Shown piece after piece: positions 8,349 to 16,514 of a DNA stretch of 58,173 nt. The DNA is from a virus. The notes beneath the pieces are model-generated. The model was given only the letters and a program-made list of their open reading frames with translations. It was not told the DNA's origin and ran no database searches. Both the position numbers and the translations under genes were made by a program. Within the stretch, counting starts at the first letter, position 1. The number at the start of each line of letters is the position of its first letter. The stretch lies in the IMG/VR virus record IMGVR_UViG_3300036853_000164, positions 1-58,173 of that record. One strand, 5' to 3'.

Positions 8349-9517
8349 GGATCGCCCTCGACTGGCAGATTTCTAGTTGGTTTGGATGGGGCGTTTATGG
8401 ATTGAACCTCGCCCTTGAGTGGGCGCACGATCCAGAGATTGAGGCGAGCGGCGAAATCCGCAACCTCGAAGACATTGTCATTACTGACAAGGATGGAAGG
8501 GTCGTCATCGACGAAGTCACCGGCAAGATCAAGATAGAGAAAGCGAGCATCGTCGTCGACAGGATGCGCCGCCGCGCGCTGATCCCGTTCGTGCAGCGCA
8601 GCCTCAAGCACGTTCCGCCTGAAGCTGTCTTGATCCAAAATCTCGGCAACGAGCTGCGCAGTCACCACGATCGCAAGCCTGGCGGCATCGGCGCGATCTT
8701 CTTCGAGCAGCCGCTCTCGGCCGAGGCCGTGGAGAAGGCGAAGCGGTACGACGTGATCGTTGCCGGCTCCACTTGGAATGCCGAGGTACTCAAAGGACAT
8801 TGTCTCGACAATGTCGTGACGATCTTCCAGGGCGTCGACCGCAGCCTGTTTCACCCGGCGCCAAAGCGCGGGCTCTATCCTGGCAGGTTCCTGATCTTCA
8901 GCGGGGGCAAGGCCGAGCCGCGCAAGGGGCAGGATCTCGTCGCCAAGGCGTTCCGCGTCTTCGCCGAGCGGCACAAGGATGCTATGCTGGTGACGGCGTG
9001 GCATTCACCATGGCCCGAGTTGCGCAACGGCATGGACCTCGACTTTAGCGACCTCGCCGACCGGGTGATCGATGTGGGCGCCGTGCCCAACGGCCAGATG
9101 GCGCCGATCTATCGCGAGTGCAATGTGGCGCTGTTTCCGAACCGCGCGGAAGGCGGGACGAACCTCGTGGCGATGGAGTGCATTGCGTGCGGGGTGCCGA
9201 CGATCGTGTCGCGTAACACCGGCCATCGCGATCTCGATATACCAGGCACGCTGTTCCTAGAGTACCAACGCCCCCCGGCGGGACAGTGGACTGAGTGGGG
9301 CGAGAGCAGCGTCGCCGAGATCGTCACGGCGCTGGAGGTGGCATACCGCAACAGCTATCCGCGCATCCGTGCGATGAAGCACTACGACCCGCTCGACGGC
9401 AGGTTCCTGTGGGAAGACGCGGCCTCCGAGCTCGCCGCCATCGCCAAGCAACACCAACCGAGGACACATCATGTCGAAGGTCGAAAAGACCGCCACGTCG
9501 AGCACCATGCCGTCTGA
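8345..9517 (+). CDS. Glycosyltransferase, GT4/GT1 type, 390 aa
   Basis: GT-B fold glycosyltransferase. The N-terminal domain starts MRIALDWQISSWFGWGVYG. The C-terminal nucleotide-sugar domain contains FSGGKAEPRKGQDLVAKAF (about 186-204), matching the RKG phosphate-binding region, and NRAEGGTNLVAMECIACGVP (about 266-285), the E-x(8)-E-like donor-site motif of this family. It is translationally coupled to the fusion gene before it, so the two should act on the same glycan. Its last 47 bases overlap the next gene in another frame, and its C-terminus is His/Arg-rich. It acts in the cytoplasm, presumably on capsid or fibre proteins before assembly. Confidence 0.85.
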   Translation: MRIALDWQISSWFGWGVYGLNLALEWAHDPEIEASGEIRNLEDIVITDKDGRVVIDEVTGKIKIEKASIVVDRMRRRALIPFVQRSLKHVPPEAVLIQNLGNELRSHHDRKPGGIGAIFFEQPLSAEAVEKAKRYDVIVAGSTWNAEVLKGHCLDNVVTIFQGVDRSLFHPAPKRGLYPGRFLIFSGGKAEPRKGQDLVAKAFRVFAERHKDAMLVTAWHSPWPELRNGMDLDFSDLADRVIDVGAVPNGQMAPIYRECNVALFPNRAEGGTNLVAMECIACGVPTIVSRNTGHRDLDIPGTLFLEYQRPPAGQWTEWGESSVAEIVTALEVAYRNSYPRIRAMKHYDPLDGRFLWEDAASELAAIAKQHQPRTHHVEGRKDRHVEHHAV

Positions 9518-9971
9518 GAGCGCGCCTGCCGAGCATGCCGCCCCCGTGCCCTTCGCGGCCAACGCCTGGGCGCTCAAGGAGAGCGCGAACCCGGGCTTCT
9601 ACATTTGCGTGCCGGCCGGCACCACGATCGATGATTGCCTGTCGCCGGCCGTATGGGCGAACGTCGCCGGCAAGATGCGGCCCTACAGCACGATCGAGGT
9701 GCACTGGGCGGATGGCGGCCAGTTCGCCGAGTTCTATGTCGAATCCTGCGGGCGCAACTGGGCCGGCGTCTGGCTGATGCGCCACCACGTTCGGCAGACC
9801 GCGGTGGCCCGCCCGATCGACCGGACCGAACTGGCGGTCTCATTCAACGGGCCGGTCGACAAGTACCGCGTCACCCGGCTGAGCGACAACGCGGTGCTGC
9901 AGGCTGGCTTTGCCTCTGAAAGCGAGGCGCGGCGCTGGGCCGACGAATATCGGCGAAAGCTGGCGGCATGA
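9471..9971 (+). CDS. Hypothetical protein, 166 aa
   Basis: The start ATG lies inside the end of the glycosyltransferase gene, and the stop overlaps the next gene (ATGA). Residues 1-25 are Ser/Thr/Ala-rich and probably disordered. A compact domain follows (NPGFYICVPAGTTIDDCLSP, then VHWADGGQFAEFYVESCGRNWAGVWLMRH). No family assigned with confidence. As part of the run of small genes between the glycosylation genes and tail tubular protein A it is probably a virion or assembly protein. Confidence 0.7.
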   Translation: MSKVEKTATSSTMPSESAPAEHAAPVPFAANAWALKESANPGFYICVPAGTTIDDCLSPAVWANVAGKMRPYSTIEVHWADGGQFAEFYVESCGRNWAGVWLMRHHVRQTAVARPIDRTELAVSFNGPVDKYRVTRLSDNAVLQAGFASESEARRWADEYRRKLAA

Positions 9972-10246
9972 CCTTCGACCACGACGCCAAGCGCGTCTCG
10001 GACTCGGTCGTCCACAAGCTCGCCTCCCTCCTGATGGAGGCCAAGCGCGGCAACATCGACGCGGTGGCGGTGATCTCCGTCGACCAGTCCGGCAGGCCGC
10101 GCGTGCATTTCGCGGGGGAGGGCGACCTCGTGCCCTCCGTCAATCTGGGTCTCGACATCCTCAAGGCGACGTTCATGGGCCAGATCGTGAATGCGCCGGG
10201 GGCCGCACAGATGCGTTCGGGCATCGTGCTGCCGGGAGAACAGTGA
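9968..10246 (+). CDS. Hypothetical protein, 92 aa
   Basis: Coupled to the gene before it by ATGA. A small alpha/beta protein (LLMEAKRGNIDAVAVISVDQSGRPRVHF, then DLVPSVNLGLDILKATFMGQ). Similar small proteins are common among podoviral hypothetical genes, but no function is known. No signal peptide or membrane segment. Confidence 0.65.
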   Translation: MTFDHDAKRVSDSVVHKLASLLMEAKRGNIDAVAVISVDQSGRPRVHFAGEGDLVPSVNLGLDILKATFMGQIVNAPGAAQMRSGIVLPGEQ

Positions 10247-10247
10247 C

Positions 10248-10430
10248 ATGCCGAAGGAATTAGCGCTGGCATATGCCGCTTACTGGCAAGCAAAACTTCG
10301 GCGCGAAGAGTGGGATGCGTACTGCAAGATTAAACTATTTGGCGGTCAGGACGGCTTCGCTCGCGAAGGCTGGCGCGCCCCGGTAGTTCGTTGGCTGCGC
10401 CGGTTGGCGTACTGCATAGAGAGAGGCTGA
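10248..10430 (+). CDS. Hypothetical basic protein, 60 aa
   Basis: ATG at 10248 follows the previous stop by one base, with GGGAGAA about ten bases upstream. The product is short, rich in Trp, Tyr, Lys and Arg (YAAYWQAKLRREEWDAYCKIKL). No domain recognised. Confidence 0.55.
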   Translation: MPKELALAYAAYWQAKLRREEWDAYCKIKLFGGQDGFAREGWRAPVVRWLRRLAYCIERG

Positions 10431-10431
10431 C

Positions 10432-10866
10432 ATGGCACTCGGAGCAACAGCGGCGACGAGCATTGTCTTGAGCGCCGTCCAGAGCGGCGGGCGCTTCGTG
10501 GGCAGCCTCGTGAACTTCCTCGCCCAGGACGGCAGCTCGCCCTATTTCCCGGACGTTGGCGATCCGGCCGGCGATGCGCTGCGATACGATTCGGCGCTGC
10601 GCAAGATGGGGTTGTCCATCGGGCAGTGCAACGCAGTGGTCGCGGCCGTCGCGGCCTCGCCGACGAACCCCTGGTTTCAGGGCATGTCGACCACGCAGAG
10701 GCTCGCGCTGCTCGGCGCCGTGGTCGGCAAGATGCAGGCGGCGCTCCTCACGAAGACCTCGGGGCAGAGCAACACGACGAACCTGCTCGCCATCGTGTTC
10801 GACGGCAGCACGCGCGCGATCGAGGGTGGCGATCTCGTCGCCTGGCTCGGGGCGAATATCTTGTGA
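10432..10866 (+). CDS. Hypothetical protein with hydrophobic segments, 144 aa
   Basis: Ala/Gly/Leu/Val-rich, with amphipathic or weakly hydrophobic helices (TAATSIVLSAVQSGGRFVGSLVNFL at the N-terminus and STTQRLALLGAVVGKMQAALL in the middle). It could be a virion protein that inserts in the membrane, or a small structural protein. It precedes an unusual ATT-start gene by ten bases. Confidence 0.6.
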   Translation: MALGATAATSIVLSAVQSGGRFVGSLVNFLAQDGSSPYFPDVGDPAGDALRYDSALRKMGLSIGQCNAVVAAVAASPTNPWFQGMSTTQRLALLGAVVGKMQAALLTKTSGQSNTTNLLAIVFDGSTRAIEGGDLVAWLGANIL

Positions 10867-10876
10867 GGAGGCAACC

Positions 10877-11062
10877 ATTCCCCTCAAATCTGGCTCCAGC
10901 GCCAAAACGCGCAGCACCAACATTCGAGAGTTGCTGCACTCGTTCAAGCAATCGGGCAGCATTGGCAATTCAAAGCCGGGCTCGATGAAAAAGGCCGTGG
11001 CGCAGGCTTCGGCGATTGCCTACCGCAAGGCGCGCGAGACGCTCGCCGGACGGGCGAAGTGA
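10877..11062 (+). CDS. Small basic protein with apparent ATT start, 61 aa
   Basis: The coding frame begins (ATT)PLKSGSSAKTRSTNIRELLHSF, closely resembling a widespread family of short phage and bacterial proteins that start MPLKSG and contain a Ser/Lys-rich N-terminus. No ATG, GTG or TTG lies in frame nearby. ATT at 10877 is preceded by an ideal AGGAGG five bases upstream. The likely start is therefore AUU, a rare initiation codon known from infC. The stop overlaps the next start as TGATG. Function unknown. Confidence 0.65.
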   Translation: MPLKSGSSAKTRSTNIRELLHSFKQSGSIGNSKPGSMKKAVAQASAIAYRKARETLAGRAK

Positions 11063-11265
11063 TGGCGAAAATATCAAAGACTGACGCGGGCTACGGCCCC
11101 GGCCAGCCACACTGCGGCGTGTGCGTTCATTTCGTCGAGGGCGATTCGGAGGACGACGAAAACGACGCCTGCGAACTCGTCATGGGCAAGATCGACGAGG
11201 ACAAGTTGTGCAAGCTGTTTACCTGGCCGCGGCTGCCGACGCTGGCTGAGAGTGGGGGCGAATGA
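11062..11265 (+). CDS. Small Cys-rich protein, possible metal binder, 67 aa
   Basis: ATG at 11062 overlaps the previous stop by one base; a GTG lies one codon earlier. The protein has CGVCVHF and DACELVMGKIDEDKLCKLF, four spaced cysteines that could bind zinc or an iron-sulfur cluster, between acidic stretches. Similar Cys-rich small proteins occur beside tail tubular protein genes in alphaproteobacterial podoviruses. No known function. Confidence 0.65.
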   Translation: MAKISKTDAGYGPGQPHCGVCVHFVEGDSEDDENDACELVMGKIDEDKLCKLFTWPRLPTLAESGGE

Positions 11266-11927
11266 CCACCTCGAAACTATCGATCTACAACCAAAGCCTA
11301 GGCCATCTCCAGGAGCGCAGCATCGCCTCGCTCTCGGAGAACCGCGAGCCGCGGCGCGTGCTCGATGACTACTGGGACCAGGAAACGGCATGGTGCCTGG
11401 AAAGGCACTTCTGGAACTTCGGCTATCGCTCTGACCAGATTGACGCCTCGACCACGATCACGCCGTCGTTCGGGTTCCTCTATGCCTTCAACATCCCCAG
11501 CGATTGGATACGGACGCGCAAACTCTCCGCGGTGCCGACCTTCGATCCGCCCCTGCTGCAATTCGCAGAAGAGGCCGGGTTCTGGTACACCAACATCACG
11601 CCGATCTATGTGCAGTACAATTCGAGCCATTCCCAGTATGGCATGGACATGGGCAAATGGCCGGCGTCGTTCGTCGACTTCGTGGCGCTGCGGCTTGCTC
11701 GGAAAGCAGCGGGTCGAATTACCAACAAGGCCGAATTGCTGTTCGGCCCGGACGGCCTGATCAAGCAAGAGGAAAAGGCCCGCAAGACTGCAGCCTCCAT
11801 CTGCGCCATGAATGAGCCGGTCGGCTTCCAGCCGCAATCCAGTTGGATACGCTCGCGGCGCGGGTTTGCGACGCAGATGCCGGGGCCGGGCGGGGACTCG
11901 CCGACGGGCGGGAGCCTGATCCCGTAA
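11262..11927 (+). CDS. Tail tubular protein A, T7 gp11-like
   Basis: Protein of 221 aa, close to the usual size (about 200 aa). The N-terminus matches the family well: LSIYNQSLGHLQERSIASL, then VLDDYWDQETAWCLERHFWNFG, and a YAFNIPSDWIRTRKLS motif. It forms the ring (gatekeeper) between the portal and the tail nozzle. The gene is immediately followed by tail tubular protein B, as expected. Confidence 0.9.
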   Translation: MTTSKLSIYNQSLGHLQERSIASLSENREPRRVLDDYWDQETAWCLERHFWNFGYRSDQIDASTTITPSFGFLYAFNIPSDWIRTRKLSAVPTFDPPLLQFAEEAGFWYTNITPIYVQYNSSHSQYGMDMGKWPASFVDFVALRLARKAAGRITNKAELLFGPDGLIKQEEKARKTAASICAMNEPVGFQPQSSWIRSRRGFATQMPGPGGDSPTGGSLIP

Positions 11928-11928
11928 C

Positions 11929-14900
11929 ATGAGGGTCAACGCCCCGCTGATGGCTCTAAACAGGGGCGAATGTTCGAAGCTCGCCCTCGCCCGCGTCGAC
12001 CTCGCCAAGCTGCAGCTCGCCGCGGAATGTCAACTCAACTGGATGCCTTGGGTGATGGGTGCCATGATGCTGCGGCCCGGTCTCAACTATGTCGGCGAGG
12101 TCGACGGCGACAATCCGGCTTGGCTGATCGACTTCATCTACTCAAAGACCGACACGGCGCTGCTCGAACTCACCGCGAACAAGTTGCGGGTGTGGATCAA
12201 TGACGCGCTCCTGACCCGCGTCGCTGTATCGACGACCGTCCTCGATCCCACCTTTACCGGCACCGGAAGCCACTGGACGACGAGCGACACAACGGACGGC
12301 TGCACGGCCACGGTGACGGGCGGCGTCGCGACGCTCACCGCATCGGCCCGCGGCGGCCTCTCCCGCATCAAGCAGACGTTGACGATCGCCGCGCCCGACC
12401 AGAACGTGGAACACGCGCTGCGCGTCGTCGTCACCGACGGCCCGGTCACCATACGGGTCGGCTCCTCGGACGGCCTGCAGGACTACATGACCTCGACGGC
12501 GATCGACGAGGGCACGCATTCGCTGGTATTCACCCCGACCGGCGGCAGCGCCTTCTTGCAGATCGAGAGCACCGATACGTGGGCGAAGACGCTCACGGGC
12601 TGCACGATCGAGGCGGCCGGCATTGTGTCGATCACGACGCCATGGGGCGCCTCTACCCTCTCGACCCTGCGCTGGGCGAACTCGCTCGACGTCGTCTATG
12701 TCGCCCAGTACGGCGGCCAGCAGTACAAGATCGAACGGCGCGGCACCCGGCCAGGGGCCCGGGGCTGGTCGGTGGTCAAATACAAGACGGCCAACGGGCC
12801 GTTTCTCAACCTGCCGACCTTGCCGAATGTGACCCTCACGCCCTCGGTCTATGAGGGCAACGGAACATTGACGGCGTCGCGGCCGTTTTTCCAGACAGGC
12901 CATGTCGGCGCGCTGTTCCAGCTGTTCACCAACGGGCAAGATGTCAAAACCTTCCTCGGTGCGGCGGGGGCATTCACGGATCCGGTCGTGATCGATGGGT
13001 TTGGCCCCGATCGGAAGTTCGGGATCACGACCACCGGCACATGGTCGGGCACGCTCACGATCCAACGGTCATTGGTGGGCCCGACTACCGGCTTTGAGAT
13101 CGCCACCAACAACGCGACGGCACCGACGATAACGACGAATGCCACCAAACTTTTCGACGACACTTCGTCGGGCTACAACGGCGCCAAGCTTTGGGTCAGG
13201 GTCGGCTTTGTCGCGGCGGCCGATTACACGAGCGGCGCGGCGGGCGTCCAGTTCACCAATCCCAGCGGCGCCACTTTCGGCCTCGTGACAGGCGGCGCCG
13301 TCGACAATGGCGGCCAGTATGGCATCTGCCGCGTGACCGGCTACACCTCGCCGACGCAAGTCTCGATCGAGGTGCTGTCCTATGGCGCGCTCAATGGCGG
13401 CGGCGGGTTTAGTTCGCTGCGCGGCACCACCAATTGGGCAGAGGGCGCATGGAGCGGCGTCCAGGGCTGGCCGAACTCGGTGGCGTTCCATGAGGGCCGG
13501 CTCGGCTGGTTCTCGGCGGCGCAATTCCCGATGGCATTGAGCCAGTCCAACAATTACACCGGCTTCGCCTCGATCGATATGTTTGGCGAGTCCTTGGGCG
13601 ATGCCGGTGTCATCCTGCAGAGCTTTGGCGAAGGTCCCGCCGACCGGGTTAACTTCGCGCTGGGCCTGCAACGCCTTTTGCTCGGCCGCGAGGAATCGAT
13701 TGCCTCGGTCCGGTCCAGTTCTTTCGACGCGCCGCTGACCCCGACCGACTGCGCGATCAAGAATTGCTCCGACCAAGGCGCGACCAGGCTGCCGGCGGTC
13801 ACGGCGGGCAAGCGTGGCATTTATGCCGGTACGGGTGGTCGAGTTTACGAACTGGCATTTGCCCCCCAGGAAGCGGACTACGGCGAGCGCGACCTCACGC
13901 GGCTCAACACCGAGATCGGAATTCCCGGCTTTGTCGACGTCGCGCTGGCGCGTCAGACCGACCGCACCCTGTACCTGCCGCGCGGCGATGGCATGGCTGC
14001 CTGCCTGCTCTACGACCCTGGCGACGAGGTCGAGGCGTGGTGGCGGCTCATGACGCTCGGCATCATCGAAAACGTGCGGCGGCTGCCAAACTACGACAAC
14101 ACGGGGCCCGACGATTACACATACTTCGTGGTCAAGCGCACCGTGAACGGGTCCACCAAGCGCTTCATTGAGAAGATGGCGCAGCGCACCGATTGCATTG
14201 GCGGCCTGTCGAATCAGCAACTGGACAGCGCCTATGTCTATTCCGGCGTCGCGGTCTCCTCGATTACGATTTCCTGGCTGCCGAGCACGACTGTTTCGGT
14301 ATGGGCGGACGGCGCGTTTATCGGCACGGGAACGACGGACGGTTCGGGTATCCTTTCGCCCCTTCCAGATGGCCTCGCGCATACGAGTATCGTCGCCGGC
14401 TTGACCGGGGGCACGTTCACCTATTCCGGGGCAGAGGCCTCCGTCATCACCGGGCTTGACGCCTATGACCTGCTTCCGGGGGAGTTCTTTGCCGATCAGC
14501 AGCCTTCGGGCCGGATGATCCGCATCGGCACGCTCACGCCCTCCGGCGGGTCGGTCACGCTGCCGAACGGCATACAGTCCGCGAACGTCGTCGGCTTCTT
14601 CGGCTACCAGGCGCCGTTCATGTCGGCGAAGCTCGCCTATGGCGCCCAGCGCGGCTCGGCACTCACGCAAAAGAAACGGATCGACCACATCGGCCTGGCG
14701 GGCTTCGATATGAGCGCAGTCGGCCTGCAATTCGGCCAGCGGTTCGATCGGCTCGATTCGCTGCCCCTGATCGAGGATGGCGCGGCGGTATCTACCGGCG
14801 GCGTTTGGAGCGAGTTCGACCAGCCGATGATCGAGCTACCCGGGGAATACGACACCGACGCGCGGCTATGTCTGCTGGCGCAAGCGCCGTATCCGGCGAA

Positions 14901-14943
14901 GGTTGGCGGAATTGTTCTGGGGGTGGCTACGAACGAGATGTGA
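11929..14943 (+). CDS. Tail tubular protein B (nozzle), T7 gp12-like
   Basis: Protein of 1004 aa, within the range for podoviral nozzle proteins (about 800-1000). It starts with LMALNRGECSKLALARVDLAKLQLAAECQLNWMPWVMGAM and RPGLNYVG, a signature of this family. Later segments include NSVAFHEGRLGWFSAA and the C-terminal AYGAQRGSALTQKKRIDHIG. It forms the tail nozzle through which DNA leaves. A Thr/Ser/Gly-rich beta domain (residues about 90-220) may be surface-exposed. The last 17 bases overlap a minus-strand gene. Confidence 0.9.
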   Translation: MRVNAPLMALNRGECSKLALARVDLAKLQLAAECQLNWMPWVMGAMMLRPGLNYVGEVDGDNPAWLIDFIYSKTDTALLELTANKLRVWINDALLTRVAVSTTVLDPTFTGTGSHWTTSDTTDGCTATVTGGVATLTASARGGLSRIKQTLTIAAPDQNVEHALRVVVTDGPVTIRVGSSDGLQDYMTSTAIDEGTHSLVFTPTGGSAFLQIESTDTWAKTLTGCTIEAAGIVSITTPWGASTLSTLRWANSLDVVYVAQYGGQQYKIERRGTRPGARGWSVVKYKTANGPFLNLPTLPNVTLTPSVYEGNGTLTASRPFFQTGHVGALFQLFTNGQDVKTFLGAAGAFTDPVVIDGFGPDRKFGITTTGTWSGTLTIQRSLVGPTTGFEIATNNATAPTITTNATKLFDDTSSGYNGAKLWVRVGFVAAADYTSGAAGVQFTNPSGATFGLVTGGAVDNGGQYGICRVTGYTSPTQVSIEVLSYGALNGGGGFSSLRGTTNWAEGAWSGVQGWPNSVAFHEGRLGWFSAAQFPMALSQSNNYTGFASIDMFGESLGDAGVILQSFGEGPADRVNFALGLQRLLLGREESIASVRSSSFDAPLTPTDCAIKNCSDQGATRLPAVTAGKRGIYAGTGGRVYELAFAPQEADYGERDLTRLNTEIGIPGFVDVALARQTDRTLYLPRGDGMAACLLYDPGDEVEAWWRLMTLGIIENVRRLPNYDNTGPDDYTYFVVKRTVNGSTKRFIEKMAQRTDCIGGLSNQQLDSAYVYSGVAVSSITISWLPSTTVSVWADGAFIGTGTTDGSGILSPLPDGLAHTSIVAGLTGGTFTYSGAEASVITGLDAYDLLPGEFFADQQPSGRMIRIGTLTPSGGSVTLPNGIQSANVVGFFGYQAPFMSAKLAYGAQRGSALTQKKRIDHIGLAGFDMSAVGLQFGQRFDRLDSLPLIEDGAAVSTGGVWSEFDQPMIELPGEYDTDARLCLLAQAPYPAKVGGIVLGVATNEM

Positions 14944-15142
14944 CGGGCGCCGTCTTAATGAATAACGTTTTGCCGCCAGGGGCGATAACGGCTTCCGTGA
15001 TGACATGATCGTATCGGGCGCCACGGTGCAGCTGCCACAGTTTCCCGCCTCTTTCGTCAATCTCCTCAAAGCCAGCTGCAATCAACCGCTTTTCTATGCG
15101 GCGACGGTCTAGCAAGTCCCGCGTTAATTGCGTCACCATCAT
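14927..15142 (-). CDS. Antisense-oriented small protein, 71 aa
   Basis: Minus-strand ORF starting at ATG 15142 (or 15139), with GGAGGG eight bases upstream on that strand. The product has a natural composition (DLLDRRRIEKRLIAAGFEEIDE, then GGKLWQLHRGARYDHVITEAVIAPGGKTLFIK) suggesting a small alpha/beta fold. It is divergent from the GNAT gene, and the two start codons overlap. It is set between tail and internal virion genes on the opposite strand, so it must have its own promoter. No family recognised. Confidence 0.6.
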   Translation of the reverse strand: MMVTQLTRDLLDRRRIEKRLIAAGFEEIDERGGKLWQLHRGARYDHVITEAVIAPGGKTLFIKTAPVTSRS

Positions 15143-15614
15143 GCGCGTCACCCTCCGTCCAACCATTGCCGAAGATATCCAGTTCGTTACCGACAAGCCA
15201 CTCCCCGCCCGCATCCAGGGGATAACCGCCGAACTCGACGGCCGCGTGCTCGGCATCGGCGGCTTCTCCTTCCGGGAGGGCGGCTCAATCGTTGCCTTCG
15301 TCGCCATGACCGATGAGGCCCGGGAATATCCCGTCGCCATCCATCGCGCGGGACTTGCCGCAATGGCGCTGGCGCGACGTGAGGGATATCCCCGGATCGT
15401 CGCCGAAGCGGAGTCGGACAATCCTGCGGCGGAGCGGTGGCTGGTGCGGCTAGGGTTTCGGCGCACGGTGCTGATGGGCCGAGAGGCTTTCATATGGGAG
15501 CGCGCCGGCCAGAACTGTCACCTGAAACCGGCGGCTCCAGGACCGTCAAACTGTTCCAGTTCGCTGAGCGAGGGGACCGTGAGCAGCCAGCCGCGCTCCT
15601 CGATGGTGGCATAA
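15141..15614 (+). CDS. GNAT-like acetyltransferase domain protein, 157 aa
   Basis: Residues 1-125 fit a GNAT fold: GITAELDGRVLGIGGFSF (central strands), AAMALARREGYPRIVAEAESDNPAAERWLVRLGFRR (the C-terminal part with the typical N-P/A-x(2)-Y/W-L region). The canonical R/Q-x-x-G-x-G/A loop is weak, so activity is uncertain. Such GNAT-like genes sit after tail tubular protein B in many podoviruses. No clear ribosome binding site precedes ATG 15141. The last 30 residues are read antisense to the end of a minus-strand gene and may be non-functional. Confidence 0.75.
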   Translation: MRVTLRPTIAEDIQFVTDKPLPARIQGITAELDGRVLGIGGFSFREGGSIVAFVAMTDEAREYPVAIHRAGLAAMALARREGYPRIVAEAESDNPAAERWLVRLGFRRTVLMGREAFIWERAGQNCHLKPAAPGPSNCSSSLSEGTVSSQPRSSMVA

Positions 15615-15838
15615 ATAAGCGCGGTGATCTCGACCGCTCTCTTTACGACTTCGTCGGGCTCAAGCCTCCTATAAAGCGGCTCGCCGCTCTTGCTCTCTCC
15701 ATCTGGAAACGCGGCAAGGGCTAGACTCCTCGCGATGTCGAGCGCGGTTGAGCCTCGCGGGTCGAGCTTGGTCCGGTCATGCAACATGACCTGAGCATGA
15801 GGCGGCTTGAGCGTTATTTTCATCTCTGGGGGCTGCAC
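15518..15838 (-). CDS. Antisense-oriented hypothetical protein, 106 aa
   Basis: Minus-strand ORF with a GTG start (15838) and AAGGAG five bases upstream. The sequence is regular (GSTALDIARSLALAAFPDGE, EPLYRRLEPDEVVKRAVEITALIYATIEERGWLLTVPSL), mostly helical and soluble. It overlaps the 3 prime end of the GNAT gene by 97 bases tail to tail. It is the third minus-strand gene set into the late operon. Function unknown. Confidence 0.65.
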   Translation of the reverse strand: MQPPEMKITLKPPHAQVMLHDRTKLDPRGSTALDIARSLALAAFPDGESKSGEPLYRRLEPDEVVKRAVEITALIYATIEERGWLLTVPSLSELEQFDGPGAAGFR

Positions 15839-15956
15839 CTGGACTCCTTTCGTGTGGGAGCGCGGCGACCCTAATCCGGCGTCACCGACGGATCACCCTC
15901 ACCACGGCGGATGAGCGGCGCGTAATCGGCCGCCGCAATTCAAGGTCATAGCTGGA

Positions 15957-16514
15957 ATGTTCACCGACCGCTATAGCGCTGGCCTGTGGGAACGCGCCAC
16001 CTTCGATCCGCTGTCGATGACGGCGATAGGGCTTTCGGTCGCCGGAGGCGCCCTGTCCGCGGGCGGGACGCTCGCCGCCGGCAATACAGCGGCCCAAGCC
16101 GGCAAGTTGGAGAAGGCGGCGGCGGACTACAAGGCGACACAGCTGCGCCAGAATGCGGCCCTCGCGATCAGGGGCGGCCAAGTGCAGGCGGCGGACACAG
16201 AACTTAAGACCAAGGCGGCGATCTCGTCGTCCACCGCGCGGGCTGCAGCATCGGGAGTCGATGCCGGGGTCGGCTCGCCGGCAACCAACGTCGGCGAGAT
16301 CGCGAAGCGGGGCAGCTACCTCGCGAGCATGGATTTGTGGCGGGGCCGGTCTCAGGCTAGCGGGCTCCTAAACGCGGCGCAGGCGGCAACCTACGAAGGG
16401 GACGTCGCCGAACTTGAGGGGGAGGAGAAGAAAAAGGCGTCATATCTCGCAGCCGCCGGCACGCTGGCCGGCTCGGCGGGCTCCTCTCTCGGCACCTATG
16501 CGAAAAATAGCTGA
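15957..16514 (+). CDS. Internal virion protein, T7 gp14-like, 185 aa
   Basis: The protein has a Gly/Ala-rich hydrophobic segment (IGLSVAGGALSAGGTLAAG) followed by a helical Ala/Gln/Lys-rich body (AAQAGKLEKAAADYKATQLRQNAALAIRGG) and a C-terminal Gly/Ala segment. This is the pattern of gp14-type internal core proteins, which are ejected and form the outer-membrane end of the DNA channel. The start could also be ATG 16017 (166 aa). The two large internal proteins follow directly, as in T7. Confidence 0.75.
   Translation: MFTDRYSAGLWERATFDPLSMTAIGLSVAGGALSAGGTLAAGNTAAQAGKLEKAAADYKATQLRQNAALAIRGGQVQAADTELKTKAAISSSTARAAASGVDAGVGSPATNVGEIAKRGSYLASMDLWRGRSQASGLLNAAQAATYEGDVAELEGEEKKKASYLAAAGTLAGSAGSSLGTYAKNS

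Noticed and set aside
7733-9517. 594-codon frame fused upstream of the GT4 gene
   Set aside because: The upstream third is a shifted frame of the FkbM domain. The real gene starts at ATG 8345 with a stop/start overlap.
13069-14730. 553-codon minus-strand open frame inside tail tubular protein B
   Set aside because: The plus-strand product is a well-recognised nozzle protein; the antisense frame is Arg/Ala/Gly-rich without domain features.
14927-15493. 188-codon extension of the minus-strand gene at 14927-15142
   Set aside because: Upstream of 15142 the frame is a Ser/Arg-rich mirror of the GNAT gene; the RBS is at 15151-15156, so the 71-aa form is preferred.
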